DNA from: Vibrio sinaloensis
Lineage (GTDB): Bacteria > Pseudomonadota > Gammaproteobacteria > Enterobacterales > Vibrionaceae
Reading direction: 5' to 3'
Assembly: GCF_000808535.1 (NCBI RefSeq)
Contig: NZ_JWLV01000017.1
Coordinates: forward strand, 62,001-126,000
DNA length: 64,000 nt
Positions 1 through 9,974 of the stretch are shown here, piece after piece. The notes beneath the pieces are model-generated. The model did no database searches. It had not been told where the DNA came from and saw only the letters and a list, made by a program, of their open reading frames with translations. Each line of letters starts with the position of its first letter. Within the stretch, counting starts at the first letter, position 1. A program made the position numbers and the translations under genes.

Positions 1-656
1 TTAGTCAACTCGCCCGTCTCATTTGCGCAGTTGGCTGCGTGCATTTCACTGATCTTTTGATCGATCTCCTGCTCAAGTTTTAGCCTCTGTTCGGCGGTGA
101 GGCGAACCCGAGCCTGACACACTTGAGAGACGGTATCGTCTGCCATAGAAATCTGTTCGAATCGTCGTTTAAACAATGTATCGAGCTCTGTGCCTTCTTC
201 CATAATAAAGCGGCGACCCGAACGGTAGAAGATTTTATCTCCGTGGTTCTCCATGTAGCCGAGGATTTCAGCAATGCTGAGGTAAAAGCGTAAGCTGGTA
301 TCCGACAGTTGGTACTCTTGCGCGATCTCTTTTGGAGACCGATTGCAGGAGGTCACTAAGTAGATGAAATCCAACAGGTAAGGATATTCGACAAATAGCG
401 CGTTTTGTTCATCGGACAAAAATTGCTCGTTGTCTCTTTGGATTTGAATGGCGAGTGTCGACAACTCCACCAAGTTGGTGTTGAGGTGCGTGGTGTACAT
501 CAGTATTTTGTCGAGACCCAATGCAGGGTTGTGTAAGTGCCGCTTGATTGTTGACAGCGGCACGCCAGTTTTATCGGAAAGAGCGCTGTAGCAAAGCCCT
601 TCATCACGAATCTTTTGCCGAATGGCTGCAAGCAAAAACTCTGGACCAATGTGCAT
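1..656 (-). CDS. Helix-turn-helix transcriptional regulator, C-terminus cut by window edge
   Basis: The frame opens at an ATG at 656 and runs off the left edge without a stop, so about 218 residues are visible. The N-terminal 40 residues read like a DNA-binding helix-turn-helix (alternating SALSDKTGVPLSTIKRHL), and a second winged-helix-like stretch lies near residues 105-135 (SPKEIAQEYQLSDTSLRFYL). Such a double HTH arrangement suggests a transcriptional regulator, but I do not recognise a named family. It begins 42 bases downstream of the gntR stop on the same strand, so the two may be co-transcribed. Whether it works with the hydroxyproline regulon is unknown. Confidence 0.6.
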   Translation of the reverse strand, partial: MHIGPEFLLAAIRQKIRDEGLCYSALSDKTGVPLSTIKRHLHNPALGLDKILMYTTHLNTNLVELSTLAIQIQRDNEQFLSDEQNALFVEYPYLLDFIYLVTSCNRSPKEIAQEYQLSDTSLRFYLSIAEILGYMENHGDKIFYRSGRRFIMEEGTELDTLFKRRFEQISMADDTVSQVCQARVRLTAEQRLKLEQEIDQKISEMHAANCANETGELT

Positions 657-698
657 AGTGGGTACTCACTTCTTTATGTTGGAGTTGTCTGGTCGCGC

Positions 699-1364
699 TT
701 AGCTTTGACGCTCTAGTAGCAGGTCACGAATGGCTGCGCCCGCTTCGAGGATGTGTTTTTTCAGCATGTATTTTGCCCCTTCAATATCACGATTTTGACA
801 CATCTCAAGGAGCGCTTTGTGCTCTTTATCAGCCTTAGCAGTGCCCTCGGTAAACAGCAGTTGCATACGAATATAGCGGTCGCATTTGGTGTTCAAGTTG
901 TAAATAACATCCATGGTTTCAGGCATGTTGGCAGGAGCATAGAGGGCTTTATGCAGTTCGTAGTTGTAATTGCTCCACTCTTCAACTTCATCGCCACGAT
1001 TGACCAAATCATCGAACTTAGCGCGAATCTCATTGGCACGCGCCAGATCCTCATCGGACATGTTTTGAATCGCGCGCTCGAGGATGTGGCATTCGACAAC
1101 GGCTCTTAGCTCAAACAGCTCGTCGATCTTGTCTGGCGAAAGCTCAGTCACGGTTGCCCCTTTATGGGCTTCGAAGCTGACGAGTCCTTGTGCTTCCAGC
1201 TGCATTAAGGCTTCACGAACGGGAATTCGGCTGACATTGAACTCTTTGGCCAAGGCATCTTGGCGCAGAGGCTGGCCAGTTTTTAACTCACCTTTGAGAA
1301 TTTTGCTGCGAATGGCTTCTTCAACTAACTGCGTTCGAGTTTTAAAAACGGGTTTTTGCGACAT
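699..1364 (-). CDS. GntR-family (FCD subfamily) regulator, probable hydroxyproline-regulon repressor
   Basis: This 221-residue protein has an N-terminal GntR winged helix (RTQLVEEAIRSKILKGELK, then FNVSRIPVREALMQLEAQGL) and an all-helical C-terminal FCD ligand domain with the usual acidic and histidine residues. The ATG at 1364 is preferred over a longer TTG-start frame because a GGAG sits eight bases upstream. FCD regulators typically bind organic or amino-acid catabolites. A 13-bp palindrome, GTATT-CAA-TATAC, lies at 1399-1411 just upstream, and close copies precede three units of the hydroxyproline island. Autoregulation and control of that island are therefore inferred, not shown. Confidence 0.85.
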   Translation of the reverse strand: MSQKPVFKTRTQLVEEAIRSKILKGELKTGQPLRQDALAKEFNVSRIPVREALMQLEAQGLVSFEAHKGATVTELSPDKIDELFELRAVVECHILERAIQNMSDEDLARANEIRAKFDDLVNRGDEVEEWSNYNYELHKALYAPANMPETMDVIYNLNTKCDRYIRMQLLFTEGTAKADKEHKALLEMCQNRDIEGAKYMLKKHILEAGAAIRDLLLERQS

Positions 1365-1398
1365 CCCAGTCTCCGGTATATCTAAATCACAATAAATT

Positions 1399-1411
1399 GT
1401 ATTCAATATAC
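1399..1411. promoter_or_regulatory. Putative GntR operator, gntR promoter
   Basis: GTATT-CAA-TATAC matches the GTATA-N3-TATAC palindrome with one mismatch. It lies 35 bases upstream of the gntR start, where an autoregulatory operator would be expected. Confidence 0.5.
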
Positions 1412-1496
1412 CATTGGTGATTGGGATTGCGACTTTCCGCTTTTAACTCGCCCCGTTTTTGGGGGGTAGGTCAATTGTTCATCTTACCTATGTGAG

Positions 1497-2744
1497 TTAG
1501 TGACTTTCAGCGATGGCAATAATGCGCTTAATCAGTCTCTCCTCGGTGAGCGACTTATTGCGGTAGAAACGAAATATCTCCGAGTTGATGGCTTGTTGGG
1601 CGACAGGGTTGACGGCCATGGAGTCGATCATGCTTGGCACCGCTTTGTTTTGTGCCACTCCCTTTTTAAAGGCTTTATAGGCTTTGATTTGGCAAGGGTT
1701 AAAGTCGGTGAGTGCAATGTCGGTTCGTACCGGAATGGACCCCTTGCGTAGGTTAAATTGCGCCTGAAATTCTGGGTCTGCCAACACATTGGCCACATGG
1801 TTGGCTTGGTCTTTAGGAAACGATTTGCTCACCATAAAGATCAAGCTGTCCATGTTATAAAGGAAAACGTCGTCACTTTCGGGGGCGGGGTAGCAGCCTA
1901 TCTGGTTCGGCACCTCTACGCCTTTCGCAACCAGGTCACCAAGAATCCAATCACCTCCGAGTTGGAACAAGGCTTGGTTGCTTGCGAGTGCTTTCGTCGC
2001 GGTGTCCCATCTTGTGTTGGGCAAGGTGTTATCAATCAGTAAACTTAGGCGACGGAACTGGGCTAATGCTGCGCGTAAAGTGTCACTATTGATGCTGTCT
2101 GGATCGAGGTCGACCATTGCTCGCGTATAGAAATCCACCCCGCCCGTGGCAATCACCAGATTTTCAAATAACTGGGCAATTTGCCAAGGCTGCTCGCCGA
2201 CAGCGAGTGGGTTGATGCCTTGGGCTTTGGCTTGTTCCATCACCGTAAACATCGCTTGCCAAGTGGTCGGCACCGGTTGGTTGAGCTCAGACAATAGCTG
2301 GTGGTTCACCCACAACCAGTTGAGTCGATGCAGAGTTAACGGCAGGGCAACATAACCATTGGCAGATTGGTTGATCTGCTGTGAAAGGGGGTAGAGGGTG
2401 GCATCCCATTGATGGGCTTTAGCCACGGCGTTCATATCATGGAGTATGCCAATTGCATCCCATGCTCGAATGCTTGGGCCCTCAATTTGTGCAAAACTGG
2501 GTGGATTTCCTGCCAGCGCTCGTGCTTGTAATACCGTCATCGCACTGTCACCGCCACCGCCCAAGACGGGCTTCGGTGCCAGTTGAATATCGTGTTTTTC
2601 TAGATGTTGGGTTAACACGTCCATCGCGTGTTGTTCCCCTTTGGATGTCCACCAATGAAGGAATTCAACCTCTGCTGCGCGAGGGGCGGTGAGCCCAACG
2701 GCGGTCAGTGACAGGGTCGAAAGATAAATCGCCAATTTGTTCAT
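1497..2744 (-). CDS. Orphan ABC-type sugar-binding protein (extracellular solute-binding family 1)
   Basis: The 415-residue protein has a Sec signal peptide (hydrophobic residues 4-20, likely cleavage near APRAA) and then the VEFLHWWTSKGE start common to family 1 sugar-binding proteins. The overall sequence resembles GtsA-type glucose-binding proteins of pseudomonads, which is family recall and not a search result. Its ATG overlaps the kinase stop by four bases, so it is the third gene of a regulator-kinase-binding protein operon. No permease or ATPase gene follows: the next gene is gntR. It could deliver a sugar to a transporter encoded elsewhere or act as a periplasmic sensor for the kinase. 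Confidence 0.85.
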   Translation of the reverse strand: MNKLAIYLSTLSLTAVGLTAPRAAEVEFLHWWTSKGEQHAMDVLTQHLEKHDIQLAPKPVLGGGGDSAMTVLQARALAGNPPSFAQIEGPSIRAWDAIGILHDMNAVAKAHQWDATLYPLSQQINQSANGYVALPLTLHRLNWLWVNHQLLSELNQPVPTTWQAMFTVMEQAKAQGINPLAVGEQPWQIAQLFENLVIATGGVDFYTRAMVDLDPDSINSDTLRAALAQFRRLSLLIDNTLPNTRWDTATKALASNQALFQLGGDWILGDLVAKGVEVPNQIGCYPAPESDDVFLYNMDSLIFMVSKSFPKDQANHVANVLADPEFQAQFNLRKGSIPVRTDIALTDFNPCQIKAYKAFKKGVAQNKAVPSMIDSMAVNPVAQQAINSEIFRFYRNKSLTEERLIKRIIAIAESH

Positions 2745-4177
2745 AGTGAGTCTCTTGGGAAAGATAGCGTGGCGCGCAACCCGCCAAATGAAGAGTGGCT
2801 AAGAGCAAGAGAGCCACCGTGCGCTTTCGCAATGCTTTGGGAAATAGTCAGTCCTAACCCAGAGCCTTCTTGTGTTTTATTGGCTCGGTAATAGGGTTGG
2901 CACAGTTTATCGAGGATCGCCTCATCGACGCCTTCACCATGATCATCAATGACAATGTTCACGGCATCGGCACTATCGAAAAGCTGAATATTGACTTTAT
3001 CGCCATATTTCAACGCATTATCGACGAGGTTTTGAATGCAGCGCTTAATCGCAAGGGGTTTTCCGGCCACCGCAGACTCGATAGAACCTTGAATTTGAAT
3101 GCGCTCGGTTTCCGGCGTCACTGTGGTGGCGATGTGCTCAATTAACTGATTGAAGTCTATGGGTTCAATCTCTTCGTGGATGTCCGTCTCTTTGATGCAT
3201 TGCAAAGCCCCTTTGACCATCAAGTCGAGGTCATTCGCGAGTCGGGTAAAGCGTTCTCTGTCTGTGTCATCGTCAAGCATTTCTGCGCGCAGTTTGAGGC
3301 AAGCAATGGGCGTTTTTAAGTCATGGGAGATCGCGCCAAACAGCATTTCGCGATCCTTAATGTGGCTATCGATGCGCCGATTCATTTTGTTGAAGGCTCG
3401 GATGGCGGCTTTGAGCTCGTTGCTGCCGCGCTCTTCGACCTGAGGAATATCGAGTCTGCTCGACATTAAGGTAGCGGCTTTGGCGAGTTCACGAATAGGT
3501 TGAATCTCTTTGCGAACGACAAACCATGTACAAATCAGCAGCAGTAGCGCAGACAAGAGTAAGGTGATCCACTCACGAATATCAAAGTAATGGGTCTCAA
3601 GATTAACGTACGGGGCAGGCAACACCGCAGCAAGGTAGAACCATTCGTTTTCATCGACTTCGACCTGCATCACCAATATTGGAGGATTAAGCGCCCCAAA
3701 CGAGAGTGAGTAATGCGCCCAAAGTAACGGCAGTTCATCAATCGGCAGTTCGTTATTAAACACTCTTAAATTGTCGCGTTGGGTAAACTCCACCGAGATG
3801 TTGGGGATATCTTGCAGCTCGGATGAAAGTACCTGTTTGACTTCGCTTAGAACCAAGGTTTTGCGTTCGCTGTCGGGCAAAGGCGGGGTTTCGATATGGT
3901 GATTATTGAGTGAGACAAAAAAACGCGTGCCGCCCATATTGCGTAGTTGATTGAGCACAAGGTGTCGGTATTCAGAGGGCAAGGTTTGGAAAAAGGAGAT
4001 GGTCGATGAAGCACTGAGTGCCAAACTTTTCACCGTGTTGGTTAAGCCTTGTTTGTCTCGTTCGTTGGCGTGTTGATACCAAATCATACCCGACAGAAGT
4101 TGAGCAAGAATGATCACTAAAAGCAGGAAAATACTGGTGCGAAATACCAGTGAACGAGTCCAGGTTTTAATTCTCAT
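2741..4177 (-). CDS. Two-component sensor histidine kinase
   Basis: This 478-residue inner-membrane kinase has transmembrane segments at about 12-32 and 204-221 enclosing a periplasmic sensor of about 170 residues, then a HAMP linker, a HisKA domain with the phosphorylated histidine in GAISHDLKTP (H285), and a HATPase domain with the N box NLVDNALKYGD, DHGEGV and GSGLGLTIS. Every catalytic motif is present. It overlaps the regulator upstream by 11 bases and the binding-protein gene downstream by four, so the three are translationally coupled. In Pseudomonas a similar gene order (GltR-GtrS-GtsA) governs glucose uptake. The ligand here is unknown. Confidence 0.92.
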   Translation of the reverse strand: MRIKTWTRSLVFRTSIFLLLVIILAQLLSGMIWYQHANERDKQGLTNTVKSLALSASSTISFFQTLPSEYRHLVLNQLRNMGGTRFFVSLNNHHIETPPLPDSERKTLVLSEVKQVLSSELQDIPNISVEFTQRDNLRVFNNELPIDELPLLWAHYSLSFGALNPPILVMQVEVDENEWFYLAAVLPAPYVNLETHYFDIREWITLLLSALLLLICTWFVVRKEIQPIRELAKAATLMSSRLDIPQVEERGSNELKAAIRAFNKMNRRIDSHIKDREMLFGAISHDLKTPIACLKLRAEMLDDDTDRERFTRLANDLDLMVKGALQCIKETDIHEEIEPIDFNQLIEHIATTVTPETERIQIQGSIESAVAGKPLAIKRCIQNLVDNALKYGDKVNIQLFDSADAVNIVIDDHGEGVDEAILDKLCQPYYRANKTQEGSGLGLTISQSIAKAHGGSLALSHSSFGGLRATLSFPRDSL

Positions 4178-4874
4178 AGTGGACGTCCGTTGTCAGCATG
4201 TAACCTTTGTTGCGCACGGTTAATATCAAGGAACGATCTTTGTCTTCCAAGTGGTGGCGAAGGCGGCTGATTTGGACGTCAATACCACGCTCAAAGGGGT
4301 CGGCATCTCTGCCCCAAATTTCACGGGCGATATCATCACGGGATAGGATTGATTTAGCGTTGTTGACGAACAAGCCGAGTAAGGAGAGATCGGCGCCACT
4401 CAGTTGTTTGACTTGATGGTCTTCAAGGCGGGTTAGTTGGCGAGTAACGGTATCGAGGGACCAGTCATCAAAGCGGACTTTTCTGGCTAACTGAGTTTGA
4501 GGATTAAGTTGGCTGCGGCGTAAGATGGTTTTGATTCTTGCCAGCAGTTCTCTTGGGCTAAACGATTTGGTGATGTAATCATCGGCGCCCATTTCGAGTC
4601 CAGCGACGCGGTCTGCTTCTTCGGTGACGGCGGTGAGCATAATGATCGGGATTTGGGAATCTCGGCGCAGCTTCTGGCACAAGGTAAATCCGTCGTCACC
4701 CGGCATCATAATATCGAGAATAATAAGATCTGGAGTATGTTTTTTGAGTTGTTGCCACATCTCGCGTCCATTGCCCGCACCCATGACTTCAAACCCAGCG
4801 CGACCCAGATAATCAGACAATGCTTCTCTAAGATCCAAGTTGTCGTCAACGACGAGTATCTGCTTGTTTTCCAT
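4167..4874 (-). CDS. OmpR-family response regulator
   Basis: The 235-residue protein has a receiver domain (acidic pair D10/D11, phospho-acceptor D54 in LDIMMPGD, T81, K103) and a C-terminal OmpR-type winged helix (ISRLRHHLEDKD, VRNKGYML). The nearly invariant Lys-Pro after the GADDY motif is Lys-Ser here (K103-S104), an unusual change beside the active site. I chose the ATG at 4874; a GTG one codon upstream is possible. It heads the operon with the kinase and the orphan binding protein, and presumably controls sugar-uptake or metabolic genes that are not in this window. Confidence 0.92.
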   Translation of the reverse strand: MENKQILVVDDNLDLREALSDYLGRAGFEVMGAGNGREMWQQLKKHTPDLIILDIMMPGDDGFTLCQKLRRDSQIPIIMLTAVTEEADRVAGLEMGADDYITKSFSPRELLARIKTILRRSQLNPQTQLARKVRFDDWSLDTVTRQLTRLEDHQVKQLSGADLSLLGLFVNNAKSILSRDDIAREIWGRDADPFERGIDVQISRLRHHLEDKDRSLILTVRNKGYMLTTDVHYEN

Positions 4875-5225
4875 CACCTTACGTCCCTGCTGCGAGTTTT
4901 CAATATGATGCTATTTTCGACCGAGATTCTCAATCGAACTGGGTCTAAATTCTGGGTTACAAAGGAACGATTTTGTAAGTCATCACTTACAAACCCGTGT
5001 TGTTTTGTAACCTTAAAGGCGCGACAACGGGTTAAGATCTTTCAGACTTCGCAACGCCGAACGTCTTGTATTACTCAAAGCTGGTCACTGTGCAGATGAG
5101 CATCTTTAGCTGGTTTGGGTGGCACTCTTTGAAGGCTCTCAATACGGCTCGATTGGGAAAGTTTGATGTGTGGTTATGAGAAGTGATTTAAATGGATATT
5201 CATGGTGTGCTCGCACTGTCTTAAT

Positions 5226-5280
5226 CTTACCGACCCCCTAATTTGGTAAGAGTGCCAACCTCGTCCGAGGTTGGCTTTTT
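5226..5280 (+). ncRNA. Candidate small RNA 3' end: stem-loop followed by intrinsic terminator
   Basis: No gene occupies 4875-5362, yet on the + strand there is a stem-loop (CTTACC 5226-5231 pairing with GGTAAG 5245-5250, loop rich in C) followed at 5254 by a nine-pair stem with loop GTCC and then TTTTT. Both flanking genes run on the minus strand, so this terminator ends no annotated gene. A short transcript starting somewhere between 5100 and 5200 would explain it. The C-rich loop could pair with ribosome-binding sites. I cannot identify a known sRNA family or a clear promoter. Confidence 0.4.
5254..5280 (+). terminator. Rho-independent terminator
   Basis: GCCAACCTC and GAGGTTGGC form a nine-pair stem around GTCC, followed by five T on the + strand. 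The minus strand has no T run after the stem, so the orientation is +. Confidence 0.8.
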
Positions 5281-5362
5281 CATCCCTGTTGGGTGCAACG
5301 AACGGAAAGCGGCTTGGGATGATGAGACGTCACGTAATTGATTTGTTTGGAATACAGACAAG

Positions 5363-5779
5363 CTAAAAAATGCCACCATCGCCTGAAGAGTCTGAACCAA
5401 AATCGATCACGCCTGCATTGTCGAGTGAGGTATTGGTTGGGTGACTCGAATTCACCGCGTGGATCTTGGCGTACTCAAGGTAGGCTTCAAAATTGGGTAG
5501 GGCAACTTGCTTAAACAGCGCCATGCTGACTTCTCTTAGAAACTCCGCTTGTTCACCAAATTCGCTCTCGAGATCCAGCCAATCATAAAAGCTTTGCTGG
5601 GTGATCATGGCGTATGCACAGCGACAATACTTGCTGTCTTGCTCTTTACCTAATTGGGAGAGTACCCAGTCGATTTCTCCTGGATCATAAAAGGCTTTAT
5701 TACCAAACTTGACCGCCAGTCGAGGTGCAACCTCTAGAGCGATGGATTTGATCAAACGCTTTTGGGGTGATGGAAACAT
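5363..5779 (-). CDS. Conserved hypothetical cytoplasmic protein, 138 residues
   Basis: The start MFPSPQKRLIKSIALEV has a GGAGCAACG ribosome site directly upstream. No signal peptide or membrane segment is visible. The middle is mixed helix with aromatic residues (SFYDWLDLESEFGEQAEFL), and the C-terminus is low-complexity with Asp, Ser and Gly. It resembles small DUF proteins I associate with vibrios, perhaps DUF6559, but I cannot assign a function. It is a single-gene unit, since neighbours on both sides are separated by terminators or long gaps. Confidence 0.6.
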   Translation of the reverse strand: MFPSPQKRLIKSIALEVAPRLAVKFGNKAFYDPGEIDWVLSQLGKEQDSKYCRCAYAMITQQSFYDWLDLESEFGEQAEFLREVSMALFKQVALPNFEAYLEYAKIHAVNSSHPTNTSLDNAGVIDFGSDSSGDGGIF

Positions 5780-5894
5780 CGTTGCTCCTAATTTGTGCTG
5801 CGTGAATAAAACAATCTATTCACCTAATCAATGCGATAGTGCAGTGTTACAAATTGAGAAGCAAGATGTCTTAAGTTATTGATAATTATATTTT

Positions 5895-5922
5895 CAAAGC
5901 CAGCCGAGCTGTGCTGGCTTTG
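5895..5922 (-). terminator. Stem-loop terminator after the aldehyde dehydrogenase gene
   Basis: CAAAGCCAGC and GCTGGCTTTG pair perfectly around an eight-base loop just beyond the ALDH stop. The T tract beyond the stem is short, so termination may be partial. Confidence 0.5.
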
Positions 5923-5930
5923 TACAAAGT

Positions 5931-7445
<1,515 letters not shown>

Positions 7446-7451
7446 TTAGAG

Positions 7452-8453
7452 CTATTTTAATTCAAAACCAAATGCGTACGGGTCTTCATCATCGACCCAA
7501 ATTGTGTTGTGTCCGGTGACTTGCGCCCAGCCCTCGATGCTCGGCAGAATCGCGGCTCGACCGTCCACTTCTGTGATTCCTTCGATCCGACCCGTGAATA
7601 GGCTGCCAATAATGCTTTCGTGGACGAAGTCTTCACCTTGCTTGAGTTTTCCTTTCGCGTGCCACTGAGCCATGCGCGCGCTGGTTCCGGTCCCACAAGG
7701 CGAGCGATCGAGCGCTTTTTCACCATAAAAGACGGCATTTCTGGCCGTTGATTCTGGTTTGGTTGGCGCGCCCGTCCAAAGTACATGGGAGACGCCACAC
7801 ACCGTCGGATCATTGGGATGGACGCATTCCACCGCTTTGGAGACAGCATCACGAACTTTCGGGCTGAGCATTAAAATTTCATCTGACGAGTAGTGTTCTA
7901 ATCCGCGATAGTTCTCTTGAGGATCGACAATGACGTAGTAGTTGCCGCCATAGGATACATCGACGGTGATTTCCCCAAGCCCTTCCACCTCAACGGTGAC
8001 ATCTTGATGGGCAAGGTAAGCAGGCACATTAAAGATCTTAACTGAGGTGATCTTCTCGCCTCGACGCTGGTAATGCACTTCAATTTGCCCAGCCGGAACA
8101 TCCAAAATCAAGCGACCTTCTTCTCGTGGGCGAATTAGTTTGTGTTCCAACGCTGATGTGACGGTGCCTATGGTTCCATGGCCACACATCGGCAAGCACC
8201 CACTGGTTTCAATAAACAGGATCGAAGCATCGGCATTGTCGCTGCAGGGAGGGAGAACCACAGATCCTGACATCATGGCGTGGCCACGGGGCTCAAACAT
8301 CAACGCCTGACGGATCCAATCGTAGTGCTCAAGAAAGAACTGGCGCTTTTCACTCATGGTTTCACCGCGCAATGGCGGTACGCCTCCAGCAACTAATCGA
8401 ACTGGGTTTCCACAGGTATGAGCATCGATACAGAAGAAGGTCCCTTGTCTCAT
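7452..8453 (-). CDS. 4-hydroxyproline 2-epimerase (proline racemase family)
   Basis: The 333-residue protein belongs to the proline racemase superfamily. Both catalytic positions are cysteine: C90 in LPMCGHGTIG and C253 in DRSPCGTGTSAR. Two cysteines indicate a racemase/epimerase; the trans-3-hydroxyproline dehydratases of the same family carry threonine at the second site. The expected reaction is conversion of trans-4-hydroxy-L-proline to cis-4-hydroxy-D-proline in the cytoplasm. An AAGGAG ribosome site precedes the ATG. It is divergent from the D-hydroxyproline dehydrogenase and is followed by the semialdehyde dehydrogenase. Confidence 0.92.
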   Translation of the reverse strand: MRQGTFFCIDAHTCGNPVRLVAGGVPPLRGETMSEKRQFFLEHYDWIRQALMFEPRGHAMMSGSVVLPPCSDNADASILFIETSGCLPMCGHGTIGTVTSALEHKLIRPREEGRLILDVPAGQIEVHYQRRGEKITSVKIFNVPAYLAHQDVTVEVEGLGEITVDVSYGGNYYVIVDPQENYRGLEHYSSDEILMLSPKVRDAVSKAVECVHPNDPTVCGVSHVLWTGAPTKPESTARNAVFYGEKALDRSPCGTGTSARMAQWHAKGKLKQGEDFVHESIIGSLFTGRIEGITEVDGRAAILPSIEGWAQVTGHNTIWVDDEDPYAFGFELK

Positions 8454-8515
8454 TTTTCGCTCCTTGAATAGGAAATTGGTTGAACTGTTGGAGTTGGATG
8501 TTATCGTGATGTTAA

Positions 8516-8528
8516 GTATATTTTATAC
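8516..8528. promoter_or_regulatory. Putative GntR operator in the divergent hydroxyproline promoter
   Basis: GTATA-TTT-TATAC is a perfect palindrome. It lies between the divergent epimerase and dehydrogenase genes, so one bound dimer could control both directions. Confidence 0.6.
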
Positions 8529-8565
8529 AATTTTGTTTTGGAAACGTGATAAGGAGCAGAAATAA

Positions 8566-9828
8566 ATGGTCAGTGAACAATCAACTTCTGGTCAAAATGT
8601 GGCCGTGATTGGCGGCGGTATTATTGGGTTATGCTGTGCTCTAAAGCTTCAATTACATGGCGATAAGGTGACGATATTTGATAAATCTGGTGCGGGGGAA
8701 GGGTGCTCGAAAGGCAACGCAGGGCACTTTGCTACCGAGCAGATTTTTCCATTGGCGACTCCCGCTTTGTTTCCTCAATTACCGAAGATGTTGTTGTCAC
8801 CGTCGAGCCCAGTGTCGATTCGTTTCCAAGACTTACCGCAAACCTTAGGTTGGATGGTGCGCTTCTTACTAAAAGCGAGAAAAGCACCAACACAACATGC
8901 CACGCAGGCACTTACTAAGCTCAACGAACACGCAATGTCGAGCTGGTTTTCCTTGCTTGAATCGGTCGGTCTTCGCCATCTGATTATGATGCAAGGGTCG
9001 CTACTGACGTTCGAAAGTGATGCCCTGTTCAAAGCCTATGGCGCAACATTGAAAGGGTTTGATGAACAGGGGGTGGCGTACCAACTGTGGGGGACGAAAG
9101 CGATTCGAAAACAGGTACCCAACTTATCCCATCGGGTAAAGCATGGTGTGTTTTTCCCAGACACGGGTCATACCCTAAACCCTTATAAAATCTGCCTTGA
9201 GCTAAAAATGGCGTTCGAAAATCTCGGTGGTCGGTTTGTGCATCATCAGGTTGATGATGTGCATGCGGGGGATACGCTGTCAGTGGTCGGTGATAATCAG
9301 ATGCAGCCATTTGATCGGGTTATCGTTGCCACCGGTGCGGAGTCTGCGAAGCTGGTAAAACGCATGACAGGTAAAAAAATCCCTCTCCAAGCGGAGCGAG
9401 GTTATCACCTTATGTTACCAACATTAACTGACGGTTTGCCGTTTCCGGTTAGCTCTGCCGATCGGAAATTTATTATGACGCCAATGGAAGGTGGGCTTAG
9501 GTTAGCTGGCACCGTCGAGTACGCAGCATTGCAATCGCCGCCCAATATGAAACGCTCAATGATGTTAAAAAAACTGGCCCAAGGGTTGCTTTCGGGCGTG
9601 TCTGAGAGCACCGAAATGGGTGAGCAATGGATGGGAAATCGCCCCTCGTTACCAGATTCTCTCCCGGTGATTGATAGCCTCTATGACGGCAAAATTCTTT
9701 TCGCGTTTGGCCATCAACATTTAGGTCTCACGCAAGCGGCGGTGACAGCAGATCTCATCGCTCAATTAAGACATCAGAAAAAAACCGCGCTGGATCTCAC
9801 CCCATTTCGTTTATCGCGTTTTGGCTAA
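8566..9828 (+). CDS. FAD-dependent D-amino-acid dehydrogenase, probable cis-4-hydroxy-D-proline dehydrogenase
   Basis: The 420-residue DAO/DadA-family oxidoreductase has an N-terminal FAD-binding Rossmann motif (VIGGGIIGLCCALKLQ), a GNAGHFATEQ motif, and the C-terminal GMxx-like region GEQWMGNRPSLPDSLPVI with FGHQHLGLTQAAV. In hydroxyproline pathways this family oxidises cis-4-hydroxy-D-proline to 1-pyrroline-4-hydroxy-2-carboxylate and passes electrons to the respiratory chain. AAGGAG precedes the ATG. Substrate assignment rests on the neighbouring epimerase and deaminase genes, since the family as a whole acts on many D-amino acids. Confidence 0.88.
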   Translation: MVSEQSTSGQNVAVIGGGIIGLCCALKLQLHGDKVTIFDKSGAGEGCSKGNAGHFATEQIFPLATPALFPQLPKMLLSPSSPVSIRFQDLPQTLGWMVRFLLKARKAPTQHATQALTKLNEHAMSSWFSLLESVGLRHLIMMQGSLLTFESDALFKAYGATLKGFDEQGVAYQLWGTKAIRKQVPNLSHRVKHGVFFPDTGHTLNPYKICLELKMAFENLGGRFVHHQVDDVHAGDTLSVVGDNQMQPFDRVIVATGAESAKLVKRMTGKKIPLQAERGYHLMLPTLTDGLPFPVSSADRKFIMTPMEGGLRLAGTVEYAALQSPPNMKRSMMLKKLAQGLLSGVSESTEMGEQWMGNRPSLPDSLPVIDSLYDGKILFAFGHQHLGLTQAAVTADLIAQLRHQKKTALDLTPFRLSRFG

Positions 9829-9849
9829 AAATTTTTAAAATTAAATATT

Positions 9850-9862
9850 GTATAAAATATAC
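9850..9862. promoter_or_regulatory. Putative GntR operator upstream of the binding-protein gene
   Basis: GTATA-AAA-TATAC is the same perfect palindrome as the one at 8516-8528, read on the other strand. It lies 113 bases upstream of the binding-protein ATG. Confidence 0.55.
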
Positions 9863-9974
9863 CAGTGCATTATGTTAATAAAAAGTTAATCAAAGTTGAT
9901 GCCTAGCAGCAGTATTCAGGCGTCTGAAAATTTCAGGGAATGCCCTGTTGAGACAACAAAAAGGAGCACCAAAC

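Noticed and set aside
1440..1470. Possible terminator after the orphan binding protein
   Set aside because: The CCCC/GGGG stem is only four pairs and the downstream T run is interrupted.
4653..5099. Open frame of 148 codons antisense to the response regulator
   Set aside because: Its first 220 bases are the complement of conserved receiver codons; it has no recognisable protein features.
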